Assembly: GCA_022827185.1 (NCBI GenBank)
Contig: JAJDTM010000055.1
Span: 62,001 to 126,000, forward strand
Length of the DNA: 64,000 nt
Direction of reading: 5' to 3'
Source of the DNA: Candidatus Poribacteria bacterium
GTDB lineage: Bacteria; Poribacteria; WGA-4E; WGA-3G
The position numbers and the translations under genes are program-made. Positions 25,681-34,523 of the stretch are shown in pieces. The notes beneath the pieces are model-generated. The model saw nothing but the letters and a program-made list of their open reading frames with translations. It did no database searches and had not been told where the DNA came from. The first letter of the stretch is position 1. Each line of letters begins with the position of its first letter.

Positions 25681-26541
25681 ATGCAAAACCAACTTGATCG
25701 AACCGCAAGGAAAAATAAAAAAACAGACCTTGGATTTTTCGCAACAGACGTTTCGTTCACAGACAAATCCGCAATCGTAACCGGCTCCAGTCGCGGCATC
25801 GGACGCGCAATCGCCATCGAATTAGCGCGCCAAGGTGCCGACGTACTCATCAATTACAACCAGAACCGAGATGCCGCCGAATCCGTGCAGCAAGCGGTAG
25901 AAGCACTCGGCAGAAAAGCCGTCATCATTCAAGCCGACATCAGCGACCTCGAGGCACACGAAAGACTGCTCGACACCGCACATGATGCCTTCGGGAAGGT
26001 AGACATCCTCATCAACAATGCCGGCATCACCCGCATTGCTGATATTCTTGAAGAGACACCGGAACAGTTCGATCTGATTGTCAACACCAACCTCAAGGCG
26101 ACCCATTTCCTCACGCAACGCGTCGCGAATTACATGGTCGCAAATGAGATCCGCGGGTGCATCATCTACACACTCTCGATTTCTGATATAATGGCATCCG
26201 ACAATCGGACCGCCTACTGTATCTCAAAAGCAGGATTAGAGATGAGCATGCGCGCCTACGCCGGACGCTTGGCACAACACGGCATCAAAGTAAACGGCAT
26301 CGCCGCAGGCGTGATTGATACAGACCTCTCGCGGGTCCGTATCCCCGATTATGAAGAAGCGGCGGAGAAAGGCTATATCTTTATGGTCCGCGCAGGCGCG
26401 CCCGAAGATGTCGCACACGCCACCATTTCTGCGATGAAACTTTACGATACCGGCGTAGTTATCCCCGCTGCCGGTGGCGTAATGACCCCACTATTGAATC
26501 TGAGGTCTATGGCGGAATTAGACATGAATAAAGAGAAGTAG
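25681..26541 (+). CDS. SDR family oxidoreductase
   Basis: The 286-residue NAD(P)-dependent short-chain dehydrogenase has the cofactor motif VTGSSRGIG, DILINNAG, a Tyr-x3-Lys site YCISK and the 3-oxoacyl-ACP-reductase-like ending VIPAAGGVMTP. The usual catalytic Ser position is in LSISD. The substrate is unknown. The first 35 residues are atypical: LDRTARKNKK is encoded by the intergenic CGAACCGCAAGGAAA repeat, so the N-terminus appears to be repeat-derived or the true start lies later. ATG 25681 has a weak AAAGGGGA site. Confidence 0.85.
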   Translation: MQNQLDRTARKNKKTDLGFFATDVSFTDKSAIVTGSSRGIGRAIAIELARQGADVLINYNQNRDAAESVQQAVEALGRKAVIIQADISDLEAHERLLDTAHDAFGKVDILINNAGITRIADILEETPEQFDLIVNTNLKATHFLTQRVANYMVANEIRGCIIYTLSISDIMASDNRTAYCISKAGLEMSMRAYAGRLAQHGIKVNGIAAGVIDTDLSRVRIPDYEEAAEKGYIFMVRAGAPEDVAHATISAMKLYDTGVVIPAAGGVMTPLLNLRSMAELDMNKEK

Positions 26542-26605
26542 GATAGGCTATCTTCCTGCGGACGGACTTTGATGTTAAGAGATTGACTGAACATCGTTTT
26601 CGCAC

Positions 26606-26634
26606 TTGAATTTAATGGATTTCTGTCTTATAAT
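26606..26634 (+). promoter_or_regulatory. promoter of the STAS-like/PIN operon
   Basis: TTGAAT, 17 bp, TATAAT. The -10 is perfect. It lies 90 bp before the GTG start of the STAS-like gene. Confidence 0.6.
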
Positions 26635-26724
26635 ATCAGAGCAGTCAATTTCGCGCCCAGCGACAATTTTTCTTAACATTTATAGAGGTGATATTAATAA
26701 AATCCGTTTTTTAAGGAGATAACC

Positions 26725-27090
26725 GTGTCAGAAAATATTAGAATATCCCTATTTGAAGTCGTGGGCAGCCCTTTTTGCGTCGCTTCCGATGATGGGGAGA
26801 AAGTTCATAAACACCTTGACGCTGCACTGAGAGCGAATCAAGAGGTCATCCTCTCATTTCACAATGTCACAGCACTAACAACACCTTTCCTCACCGCCGC
26901 GATCGGTGAATTGTACGGAACATTCAGTGAAGAAGAAATTCGGTCTCTATTGAAAGTGGAAGATATAGCACCAGACGACCTTGCCTTCTTGGAACGCGTT
27001 GTTCGCAATGTCAAATTGTATTTTAAAGACCCCCAAAGATACAATCAAATATTTCAAGAGGTATTAGGGGATGACGACGATGAGGTATAA
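26725..27090 (+). CDS. STAS-like domain protein (DUF4325-type), partner of a PIN protein
   Basis: The 121-residue protein resembles the DUF4325 STAS-like family: an N-terminal strand, VILSFHNVTALTTPFLTAAIGELYG (the STAS-type strand-helix) and a C-terminal helix with a DDDDE tail. The GTG start is fixed by TTAAGGAGAT at good spacing. It overlaps the PIN gene that follows, so the two are co-translated. In this position it may act as antitoxin or regulator; that role is inferred from the pairing. Confidence 0.65.
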   Translation: MSENIRISLFEVVGSPFCVASDDGEKVHKHLDAALRANQEVILSFHNVTALTTPFLTAAIGELYGTFSEEEIRSLLKVEDIAPDDLAFLERVVRNVKLYFKDPQRYNQIFQEVLGDDDDEV

Positions 27091-27613
27091 AGCAGGCGAG
27101 ATCCGTCACTATAACTTCACCGCCCAAGACAAACTGTTTCTGGATGCTAATATCTGGTTATATCTGTACGGTCCGCCGAAACCGAGATCTGATTGGAGGC
27201 CTATCTACACAAGCGTCTTTAACCGTATGGTGAGAGCAAAAAGCCAAATTTATATTGATGTGCTTGTTGTTTCAGAATTTATTAATGCTTACGCCAGGTT
27301 GAAATGGAGAGATGCTTCGTCCTATCCGAACACCTTCAAAACTTTTCGTAGCAGTTCAGATTTCAAGACAGTCGCTGAAGATATTGCCGCTGATGTTAAG
27401 CTTGTTCTGAACCATTGCACGCGCATTGAAAGCGGCTTTGCAACGCTCGGTATGGACAATCTGCTTAATGGTTACGCCACCGGAGATTTCGACTTCAATG
27501 ATCAAGTCATAACAGAAATCTGCAAAAATAACGGATTCACCTTAATAACAAACGATGGCGATTTCAAAACGCAGGAAATACCTATTCTCACTGCGAACGC
27601 TAAGCTGCTTTAG
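27080..27613 (+). CDS. PIN-domain ribonuclease-like protein, putative toxin
   Basis: The 177-residue PIN-fold protein keeps the acidic residues: FLDANIW (first Asp), VSEFINAYAR (Glu), FDFNDQVITEIC and LITNDGDF (later Asp residues). PIN proteins cleave RNA with Mg or Mn and are common toxins. I prefer ATG 27080 to 27071 because AGGGG lies 9 bp before it. It overlaps the STAS-like gene by 11 bp. It is longer than VapC (about 130) and its partner is not a VapB-type antitoxin, so it is not an ordinary VapBC pair. Confidence 0.78.
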   Translation: MRYKAGEIRHYNFTAQDKLFLDANIWLYLYGPPKPRSDWRPIYTSVFNRMVRAKSQIYIDVLVVSEFINAYARLKWRDASSYPNTFKTFRSSSDFKTVAEDIAADVKLVLNHCTRIESGFATLGMDNLLNGYATGDFDFNDQVITEICKNNGFTLITNDGDFKTQEIPILTANAKLL

Positions 27614-27638
27614 TCAGATAAACATCACATCAAACACA

Positions 27639-28559
27639 TTACATAATCCCAATATCACGTAATATCGACTTCTTGATTTTACAGACCATCGTATACGCTG
27701 GATCGAACACATTACCCATATCATACTCCACAGTTTGCCCCAACAAGATATGTGCTGCAGATTTCTCCAAACCGAGTTCACCCAACCACCGGAGCAGTTC
27801 CGTCGTCGCGTGTTGCACTGCTTGATCTAACGGACGCGCGTTGCCCGCTGTTAGGATATAATCACTGTTCTCGGCACGGGGCCAGTTGATGCCCTTGCCT
27901 TTAAGCACCTCAACAGTAAACTGCACATCAAAAGAGATTTCGATACCGGTACCAACGATTTCGCCATCACCTTGCACAGCGTGTCCATCGCCCAGATGAA
28001 AAAGCGCACCGGCGACAAAGACAGGAAAATAGACCGTAACACCCTCCTGAAAACCGCGATAGTCCATATTACCGCCGTGCGTAGAAGAGGTTGCAGTCGA
28101 GATCGCTTGTCCACGCGGTGGCGCAACACCGAAACACCCGACCATCGGTTCAAGCGGAAGCGTGAGTTTACCTAACTGCGTCTCTGGAGTCATTAATGTC
28201 GCTGTCCATTTCTCTACATCTACATGCCATTCTGCAAGACCACCTTCCGGCATTTCAGATGCGACATACTGCGGATCCAGCACATTCGGCGCAACGACCA
28301 TAGCCGTCCGCCCGATAGAGCGATTCGGAAGGATCCGATCAAAATGAACGGATAGCGTATCCCCCGGTTCCGCTGATTCAATATAAAAAGGACCCGTCTG
28401 TGGGTTACCCCTTTCGGTTACCTGCGTATCCGTAGCATCGTAGCCTGCATTATCCACAGTGGTCGTAAAAACAGTATCGCCACTCTCAATATGCAGCACC
28501 GGTTCGTGCGCGCCAATTGCTGTATAGTAAACTGTCGGTTCAAAGTGATGTGTCGCCAT
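27639..28559 (-). CDS. acetamidase/formamidase family protein
   Basis: The 306-residue protein belongs to the FmdA/AmdA amidase family: SGDTVFTTTVDNAG, a GPFYIESAEPGDTLSVHFD block, GCFGVAPPRGQ, GGNMDYRG and LGDGHAVQGDGEIVGTGIE. These enzymes release ammonia from short amides with a zinc-dependent site. Its ATG lies only 8 bp from a truncated family A repeat, so the repeat forms most of its 5' leader. It converges with the PIN gene. Confidence 0.9.
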   Translation of the reverse strand: MATHHFEPTVYYTAIGAHEPVLHIESGDTVFTTTVDNAGYDATDTQVTERGNPQTGPFYIESAEPGDTLSVHFDRILPNRSIGRTAMVVAPNVLDPQYVASEMPEGGLAEWHVDVEKWTATLMTPETQLGKLTLPLEPMVGCFGVAPPRGQAISTATSSTHGGNMDYRGFQEGVTVYFPVFVAGALFHLGDGHAVQGDGEIVGTGIEISFDVQFTVEVLKGKGINWPRAENSDYILTAGNARPLDQAVQHATTELLRWLGELGLEKSAAHILLGQTVEYDMGNVFDPAYTMVCKIKKSILRDIGIM

Positions 28560-28566
28560 TTTTAAA

Positions 28567-28643
28567 ATTCCTCTTAAAGTCCCCCTGATAAGGGGGATTT
28601 AGGGGGTTAAAATACTGAGATTACTGCTTTTTACGTAAGTCCT
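28567..28643. repeat. MITE-like repeat family A, copy 4 (left end missing)
   Basis: The core and right end (TACGTAAGTCCT) are present, but the left inverted end is lost at the boundary with the amidase gene. Confidence 0.75.
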
Positions 28644-28737
28644 ATCAAGATGACTGGAGCAGTTTTGTGAACAATATACCACGTTTGAGAGGTCTCGTCA
28701 AGATATAGGCATTTGATTTTGGGTTTTCAAAAAACAT

Positions 28738-28766
28738 TTGACATCCCGAAACCCCTATGTTAAACT
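28738..28766 (+). promoter_or_regulatory. promoter of the HtrA-like protease gene
   Basis: TTGACA, 17 bp, TAAACT, ending about 38 bp before the ATG. Confidence 0.6.
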
Positions 28767-28804
28767 CTTAAAAATCTAAAAAATCCAACCAAAAAGGATA
28801 CATC

Positions 28805-30232
28805 ATGAAACATATCTTTGAACGCACAAATGCTGTAGTTTTGGCAGTTCTTGCCCTTTTTATTTTCCTCGCGAACGCCAATGCCGAACACGACTGGACA
28901 GAACAGATTGCCGCCTACAAACCGATGGTGGTTAATGTCGAAACCTCCTCGGAGGTTGTCTTTGAAACGGAAGTGAAAGGCACGAATTTTGCTACCGGTT
29001 TTGTTGTTGACGCAGAACGTGGTATTATCGCTACGAACCGCCATGTCACCGGCAGCAGCCCTTCCTACGTCAAAATCAACTTCCACGACGGTAGTTTCAC
29101 GGAAGCTCGGATTCTTTACTACGATCCAACGCACGACTTCGGGTTTTATCAGATTGATCCTGCCGAGGTTGAATTTGAACTCCAAGCCGTTGAACTCGGC
29201 GAATGGGATGCCCTCTCCCTCGGTGATGAACTCCTGCTCATCGGGAATAACGAGAAAGAGGAATATACCATCAAATTCGGAAGGATTACGAACCTGAATG
29301 TCAACAAGGGGGATCGGCATTCGAGTTACATCCACACTACGTTCGATCGGACAGGCGGCTCAAGCGGAAGCCCCGTCTGGAATACCGCAGGACAGGTGAT
29401 CGCAATTCACGCACGCGGCACAGATACTTCCAGTTTTGAACTGCCAATTGATTACCTCTACGATGCGCTTGAATTGATTCGGAACAGTGTCCCGATCCAA
29501 CGCGGAGAGATCGGCGTAGACTTAGAACTCGTCTCTATCGGTGAAGCCATCAAACACTTTAACTTCCCCGCTGAATTGCGAAAAGAGATTGGTCCCTCCA
29601 AAGCCGGGACACCCAAGGTTATCCAAATCGAATCCATTGTACCGAGAACAACCGGTGAAACTGACCTTCGCGCATCCGATATTATCTATCGCATCAATAG
29701 CGAAATCATCAAGGATGATCTCTACACCTTCGATGCAGTCCTAAATCAGAACGTTGGGAAAAGCGTCAATTTGGACATCTATCGGAACGGCGAAAATCTG
29801 AGTATTGATGTCCCTGTGGAGGACTTGGAGGCGAAAAAGGTGACTCGCTTCGTCCGGTTTGGTGGCGCAATTTTACACGATATTACACCACAACTCCGCC
29901 GTATCCTTTTCCTTGAAGCCGACGGTGTCTATCTACCCCACGCCGAGCGCGGGAGTAGTTTCTCGCGGGTCGGTGTCCAAGAACGGAATGGGAACTCTAA
30001 AATTGTCATCCTTGATATAAACGGAAAACAGATCCGTAATCTTGATGACTTCATTGAGGCGTGCAAATCGATTACAGATGGACAGCACACCTATGTTGTT
30101 GTCCGAGATTTCAATCTATTTGATAGCTCACCAACACCAAAGAGTTTAACGGTCAACCTCAAATTCGGTCCACTACAACAGTTTGAATGGAATCAAGCAG
30201 AACTGGACTGGAAAGAGGTCGGTGGTGAGTAG
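28805..30232 (+). CDS. secreted trypsin-like serine protease with PDZ-like domains (HtrA/Deg type)
   Basis: The 475-residue protein has a signal peptide (cleavage near ANA-EHD) and a protease domain with His80 (ATNRHV), Asp111 (THDFGFY) and Ser187 (GGSSGSP). The catalytic block usually reads GNSGGP; the GSSGSP form is a modest variant. Two PDZ-like regions follow, the first with DLRASDIIYRINSEIIKD and the second with RVGVQERNGNSKIVILDING. A periplasmic quality-control role is likely. The start has an AAAAAGGA ribosome site and a good promoter upstream. Confidence 0.83.
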   Translation: MKHIFERTNAVVLAVLALFIFLANANAEHDWTEQIAAYKPMVVNVETSSEVVFETEVKGTNFATGFVVDAERGIIATNRHVTGSSPSYVKINFHDGSFTEARILYYDPTHDFGFYQIDPAEVEFELQAVELGEWDALSLGDELLLIGNNEKEEYTIKFGRITNLNVNKGDRHSSYIHTTFDRTGGSSGSPVWNTAGQVIAIHARGTDTSSFELPIDYLYDALELIRNSVPIQRGEIGVDLELVSIGEAIKHFNFPAELRKEIGPSKAGTPKVIQIESIVPRTTGETDLRASDIIYRINSEIIKDDLYTFDAVLNQNVGKSVNLDIYRNGENLSIDVPVEDLEAKKVTRFVRFGGAILHDITPQLRRILFLEADGVYLPHAERGSSFSRVGVQERNGNSKIVILDINGKQIRNLDDFIEACKSITDGQHTYVVVRDFNLFDSSPTPKSLTVNLKFGPLQQFEWNQAELDWKEVGGE

Positions 30233-30371
30233 TTTTCAGTTGTCGGTTTGCTTTGCAGTGAGAGTTATCAGCCATTGATATGTGGTAGGCGAGTATGTAT
30301 GAGTGCCATAAGATTCTCTTGTTCTCACTGCGAAGCAGGCTGACAGCCGATAGCCAACGGCTATTTGACTA

Positions 30372-31175
30372 CTAAAAACTGATAGCTAATCCAATAAAAT
30401 CAGACGCGGAAGGTTTCTGAAAAATATGAGCGTAACTGATATGGATACCTTTCCAAGCGACCCCGATTCCGGCTGTAAACGCGCCATTTGAAAAACCGAC
30501 TCGCAGAGGGACAACAGGAAACCGATGCCACTCAATACCAATGTACAACTCTGGCGTTGTTCGGTCAGTAGGGAACGCAATATCTACTGAAAATTGGTAT
30601 ACGTCGTAACGGTAGGCGGTGCCGAACGTGAGCCATTGAAGACCATAACCCTCAAGATTCTGCGCAAGGCATCCGAATTTGAGGTTCGGACGCGGCTTGA
30701 AAAGCAAACCGAGGTCATAGTTTGTCTGATACCCGAAAAATTGATAGACATCTGAGGGGTGTCTTCGCTTAAATTTAAGACTCAATCCTGCAGCGAGATA
30801 CGAACCGAATTGGCGGGCGATGCCGTAGTAGTTGAAATCGGGAACGCCGCTGTCAACACCGATGGCGATTTTGTTGCCCCAGAAAAGACTGTAACCGCGG
30901 TAACTATAGCCGACACCTTTCGGGTCGAACCGGTAATCGTCTCGGTTGTAGAACTTATTGACACCGAAAAGTTTCACACCTTGCCACTGAATGAGTCCAG
31001 CAGGGTTCCAAAAACCGGCAGTCGCATCGTCAGCGACAGCGGTGAAGGCATTGCCTATCCCTAACGCACGGGCACCGACATAGAGCGGACGCGCCGATTC
31101 AAATGGGAATGCTGTCTGCGCATATACAGGTGTTACCAACCACAGAAGCCATAGGACAATGTAGGTAGTTTTCAT
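30372..31175 (-). CDS. PorV/UPF0164-like outer membrane beta-barrel protein
   Basis: The 267-residue protein has a signal peptide (PVYA-QTA) and the diagnostic FadL/PorV N-terminal block RALGIGNAFTAVADDATAGFWNPAGL. Alternating amphipathic strands follow, ending in an aromatic residue (AISF), which is typical of outer membrane barrels. In other bacteria such proteins serve type IX secretion or hydrophobic uptake; neither can be shown here. The gene is flanked on both sides by CAGCCATCAGC-type repeat blocks. Confidence 0.75.
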   Translation of the reverse strand: MKTTYIVLWLLWLVTPVYAQTAFPFESARPLYVGARALGIGNAFTAVADDATAGFWNPAGLIQWQGVKLFGVNKFYNRDDYRFDPKGVGYSYRGYSLFWGNKIAIGVDSGVPDFNYYGIARQFGSYLAAGLSLKFKRRHPSDVYQFFGYQTNYDLGLLFKPRPNLKFGCLAQNLEGYGLQWLTFGTAYRYDVYQFSVDIAFPTDRTTPELYIGIEWHRFPVVPLRVGFSNGAFTAGIGVAWKGIHISYAHIFQKPSASDFIGLAISF

Positions 31176-31228
31176 TGTCAGTAAAATTTAGCATAAAACA
31201 CCCAATATAGCAAGCGGAATGGCTTTCA

Positions 31229-31312
31229 GCAGTCGGCAGTCAGCAGATTAGCCATCAGCCATCAGCAAAGAGGTTCTCTTACTGACGGCTGACAGCCGAT
31301 AGCCGACAGCCA
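31229..31312. repeat. inverted CAGCCATCAGC / GCTGACGGCTGAC repeat block
   Basis: Same architecture as the block at 23108, with CAAAGAGG in the loop in both. It separates the divergent barrel and rsmI genes, so it may contain or displace their promoters. Confidence 0.6.
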
Positions 31313-31321
31313 CTAACAAAC

Positions 31322-32023
31322 ATGCAAAACACGCCATCTGGCACGCTTTACCTCGTTAGCACACCGATAGGGAATTTAGAGGACATCACCTTGCGCGCAC
31401 TCCGTATCCTTAAAGAAGTAGACCTCATCGCCGCTGAAGATACGCGTCAGACGCGCCGTCTCCTAACGCACTACAACATTCAGACACCCCTGACAAGCTA
31501 CTTTGAAGGAAACCAGCAAGTGAAGGCGGACAAACTCATTGATCGCATGAAAATAGGAGAAACAATTGCGCTCGTCTCGGATGCTGGCACGCCTATCATT
31601 TCGGATCCCGGGTATCCACTGCTGCGTGGATGCATCGACGCGGAAATCCCTATCGTTCCAATTCCCGGCGCATCAGCAGTTATCACTGCGGCATCTGTCT
31701 CAGGATTACCCCTGCATAACTTTACCTTTGAAGGCTTCCTCTCTCCAAAATCAGGAAAAAGGAAGCGTCAATTAAGCGGACTCACTGACGAAGAGAGAAC
31801 GTTAATCTTTTTTGAATCCCCGCACCGGCTCTGCCGTTTCCTTGAAGATGTCTTTGAAGTGATGGGTGAACGCGACATCGTCGTTACACGTGAGTTAACC
31901 AAAAAATTTGAAGAAATATTCCGTGGAAATGTCACTAAAGCACTGGAGAGATTCCAGCAGACTGAACCACGCGGAGAGTTTACGATCCTTATTGCTCGAA
32001 GAAGGAGAAAAGATGACAGTTGA
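31322..32023 (+). CDS. rsmI: 16S rRNA (cytidine-1402 2'-O) methyltransferase
   Basis: The 233-residue enzyme methylates the 2'-O of C1402 in 16S rRNA. The tetrapyrrole-methylase-fold signatures are GTLYLVSTPIGNLEDITLRA, LIAAEDTRQTRRLL, LVSDAGTPIISDPGY and PIPGASAVITA. The length is shorter than the common 280 residues because the optional C-terminal extension is missing. It overlaps the dehydrogenase gene by 11 bp. No ribosome site is obvious at ATG 31322. Confidence 0.95.
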   Translation: MQNTPSGTLYLVSTPIGNLEDITLRALRILKEVDLIAAEDTRQTRRLLTHYNIQTPLTSYFEGNQQVKADKLIDRMKIGETIALVSDAGTPIISDPGYPLLRGCIDAEIPIVPIPGASAVITAASVSGLPLHNFTFEGFLSPKSGKRKRQLSGLTDEERTLIFFESPHRLCRFLEDVFEVMGERDIVVTRELTKKFEEIFRGNVTKALERFQQTEPRGEFTILIARRRRKDDS

Positions 32024-32951
32024 TGGAATCTCACAGATCGCCGTTATCGGTGCAGGACTGATGGGACACGGCATCGCACAGGAGTTCGCATGCGCAGGCT
32101 ACCGCGTCCTGATGCACGATATTACCGACGAACACCTCGAAACGGCACGTGTTCAGATTGAGAAAAACCTCGATGTACTTGCTGAAAATGCCGTTATTGA
32201 AAAAGAGAATATCGCGCCGACGCTACAGCGGATTCAAACCGCTACTGAACTGTCCACCGTCGCCAAAAACGCCGATTTTGTCGTCGAAGCCGTCACCGAG
32301 AATTTGGCACTAAAACAGCAGATATTTCAGGAATTGGATGCGATCTGTCCACCACACACAATTTTAGCGAGCAATACGACCGCATTGATGCCAAGCCAGA
32401 TCGGTGTGAATGCCAAACGCAAGGATCAAATACTCAACACGCACTATTTTAATCCACCCTATTTGATCCCGTTGGTCGAACTCATTCGCAGTCCTGATAC
32501 CTCCGATGAAACGGTCGCGGTGACTTTTGAACTCTTAACAGCAATCGGAAAAACACCTGCGATTATTGAGAAAGAGGCACTCGGTTTCGTCGGACCGAGG
32601 TTACAAGCCGCCCTAATTCGGGAAGCGTTCGCTATCGTAGAACAAGGCATCGCCAGTGCAGAGACCGTCGATCTCGTCGTGCGGAACAGTTTCGGACGCA
32701 GACTCAGCGTCGCGGGTCCCTTTGAAGTCTTTGAACTTGCAGGGTGGGACCTCGTGCTTGCCGCCTTTGAAGAACTCTATAAAGATCTTAACAGCTCGGC
32801 TGACATCAATCCGCTCCTCCGAAAAATGGTTGAATCCGGTAAACTCGGTGTAAAATCTCAGGAAGGCTTCTACAGTTGGACAGATGACAAGATACAAGCA
32901 CTTCGAGATCGAATGAACCGCGCATTGATACAGCAAGCAAAAGATATATAA
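32013..32951 (+). CDS. 3-hydroxyacyl-CoA dehydrogenase family protein
   Basis: The 312-residue NAD-dependent enzyme has the Rossmann motif VIGAGLMGHGIAQEFACAG, the catalytic stretch LASNTTALMPSQI with His in LNTHYFNPPYLIP, and a C-terminal dimerisation domain (GFVGPRLQAALIREAFAIV). The Tyr-Leu-Ile-Pro after NPP and RLS-VAGPFEV suggest a 3-hydroxybutyryl-CoA or L-gulonate-3-dehydrogenase-like enzyme. ATG 32013 follows GAAGGAGAAAAG and overlaps rsmI. Family B hairpins begin at its stop codon. Confidence 0.88.
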   Translation: MTVDGISQIAVIGAGLMGHGIAQEFACAGYRVLMHDITDEHLETARVQIEKNLDVLAENAVIEKENIAPTLQRIQTATELSTVAKNADFVVEAVTENLALKQQIFQELDAICPPHTILASNTTALMPSQIGVNAKRKDQILNTHYFNPPYLIPLVELIRSPDTSDETVAVTFELLTAIGKTPAIIEKEALGFVGPRLQAALIREAFAIVEQGIASAETVDLVVRNSFGRRLSVAGPFEVFELAGWDLVLAAFEELYKDLNSSADINPLLRKMVESGKLGVKSQEGFYSWTDDKIQALRDRMNRALIQQAKDI

Positions 32952-33059
32952 AGTAGTAGGCAGACGCCGTTCTGCCGTCCACACAAAGTAGTAGACAGAC
33001 TCCGTTCTGCCGTCCACACATGCAGGCTAAGATATTAGACAGACTCCGTCCTATCGTCC
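32950..33059. repeat. AAAGTAGTAGGCA hairpin repeat family B, three units
   Basis: Units at 32950 and 32984 have stems GGCAGA/TCTGCC and GACAGA/TCTGCC. A third, decayed unit (33026-33059) lies inside the first codons of the TVP38 gene. Confidence 0.7.
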
Positions 33060-33730
33060 AGACCAAGCGTCACATTATATTACTATTTGTGATACTAATG
33101 GGTTTAATCCTGCTGGGAGTCTACCACAAGCGGGTTTGGGAGTATCTCCTTGAACTCACCGCCGCTTTTCAGAGCATTGAAACGGCACGTGCGTACATCA
33201 AAAGTTATGGGGCACTCGCGCCTGTTATATCAGCGGTTCTCATGATCTTTCAGAGTGTGATCGCGCCGCTGCCAGCGTTCCTGATTACCTTCGCAAACGG
33301 CACACTTTTTGGCTTCTGGTGGGGATCGCTCCTGTCTTGGAGCAGTTCAATGATCGGTGCGGCATTCTGCTTCTATATTGCCCGCTATCTCGGTATAGAA
33401 CGGATCACACGACTGATTAGCCAACCGGCAGTGGACAAAACAAACGATTTCGTTGAAAAGTATGGCACTTACGCCATCCTCATTGCTCGCTTGATTCCGG
33501 TTATCTCTTTTGATGTTGTCAGCTATTTTGCAGGGGCGACTCAGATGCGGTTTCTCGGTTTTTGGATTGCCACTGGCATCGGTCAAATGCCAGCCACCTT
33601 GGTTTATTCTTACCTTGGGGACAGAATTTCTGCACACACCAAACTGATATTGTGGAGTTTCTGTATTTTAATTTCATTATCAATTATAATATGGCTCGTC
33701 AAAACTCGAAAAAACCGTATTGAAAACTAA
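33020..33730 (+). CDS. TVP38/TMEM64 family membrane protein (VTT/DedA-like)
   Basis: The 236-residue protein has about six hydrophobic segments and the VTT motifs: PLPAFLITFANGTLFGFWWG, SSMIGAAFCFYIARYLG, then ARLIPVISFDVVSYFAGATQM. These re-entrant loops mark the DedA/TVP38 superfamily, which includes lipid scramblases and flippases. The first 16 residues (MQAKILDRLRPIVQTK) are encoded by a decayed family B repeat, so the start may be recent. The stop lies in an AACTAACAACTAA repeat. Confidence 0.85.
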   Translation: MQAKILDRLRPIVQTKRHIILLFVILMGLILLGVYHKRVWEYLLELTAAFQSIETARAYIKSYGALAPVISAVLMIFQSVIAPLPAFLITFANGTLFGFWWGSLLSWSSSMIGAAFCFYIARYLGIERITRLISQPAVDKTNDFVEKYGTYAILIARLIPVISFDVVSYFAGATQMRFLGFWIATGIGQMPATLVYSYLGDRISAHTKLILWSFCILISLSIIIWLVKTRKNRIEN

Positions 33731-33739
33731 CAACTAATT

Positions 33740-34510
33740 ATGAAACTACACATTGTCCTTTCCTTCACCTTTACGATGATCTGCGCTTGTCAGCCAACGG
33801 ACCCACAAAATTTCGCGGACAAACAGCGAAGATACCCTCGCGTCCAGGTAGCGTTGGAAGAAAAAGACGGTCCACTTCGCAGTCTGTTTGCAGACCAGGG
33901 TATCCCCTATCCACCACAGAAACTCTTTATCCGAGTCTTCAAACAAGAGAAAATCTTGGAAGTCTGGGCATTTTCAACATCCGATGCCATTTTCAAACGC
34001 GTGAAACACTATCCCATCTGCCGCACATCAGGAAATTTGGGACCCAAAAGACGTGAGGGCGACTTGCAAATTCCGGAGGGTTTTTATTTTATCGATAGAT
34101 TTAACCCCGAAAGCAACTTTTACCTATCACTTGGGATTAATTATCCAAACCAGGCGGATAAAATTTTCGGCAAAAAAGGCGAACTTGGAGGGGATATATT
34201 TATACACGGTGGATGTGCTACGATCGGCTGTGTTCCAATCACTGATGAATATATTAAGGAGGTCTATTGGTTAGCAGTTCAAGCGAAATCAAACGGACAC
34301 GCAAAAATCCCTGTGCACATTTTTCCAACAGAATTGGACGATCGGACAATCGGACGCTTACAAAACACTTTTCCAAATGACGATGCTCTGATAAACTTTT
34401 GGAAAAATTTGAAAATCGGATATAATTGGTTTGAAAAGTCTCGGAAACTGCCGAAGATCTCTGTAAATCGGCAGGGTGTGTATCAGTTTTCAGACCCCTC
34501 GTTGGAATAA
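33740..34510 (+). CDS. L,D-transpeptidase (YkuD) lipoprotein
   Basis: The 256-residue protein starts with a lipoprotein-like signal (TFTMICACQPT). The YkuD domain shows GDLQIPEGFYFIDRFNP and the active-site block IHGGCATIGCVPI with catalytic His and Cys. L,D-transpeptidases cross-link peptidoglycan or attach lipoproteins to it; this one matches the shorter ErfK/murein-peptide type. The Ser of HGxxxSxGC is replaced by Thr. Its 3' end overlaps the reading frame before the next gene. Confidence 0.85.
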   Translation: MKLHIVLSFTFTMICACQPTDPQNFADKQRRYPRVQVALEEKDGPLRSLFADQGIPYPPQKLFIRVFKQEKILEVWAFSTSDAIFKRVKHYPICRTSGNLGPKRREGDLQIPEGFYFIDRFNPESNFYLSLGINYPNQADKIFGKKGELGGDIFIHGGCATIGCVPITDEYIKEVYWLAVQAKSNGHAKIPVHIFPTELDDRTIGRLQNTFPNDDALINFWKNLKIGYNWFEKSRKLPKISVNRQGVYQFSDPSLE

Positions 34511-34523
34511 AGGAGAATTCAAA

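Noticed and set aside
27071..27613. VapBC pair
   Set aside because: The PIN protein is longer than VapC and the upstream protein is STAS-like, not an AbrB/RHH/Phd-type antitoxin.
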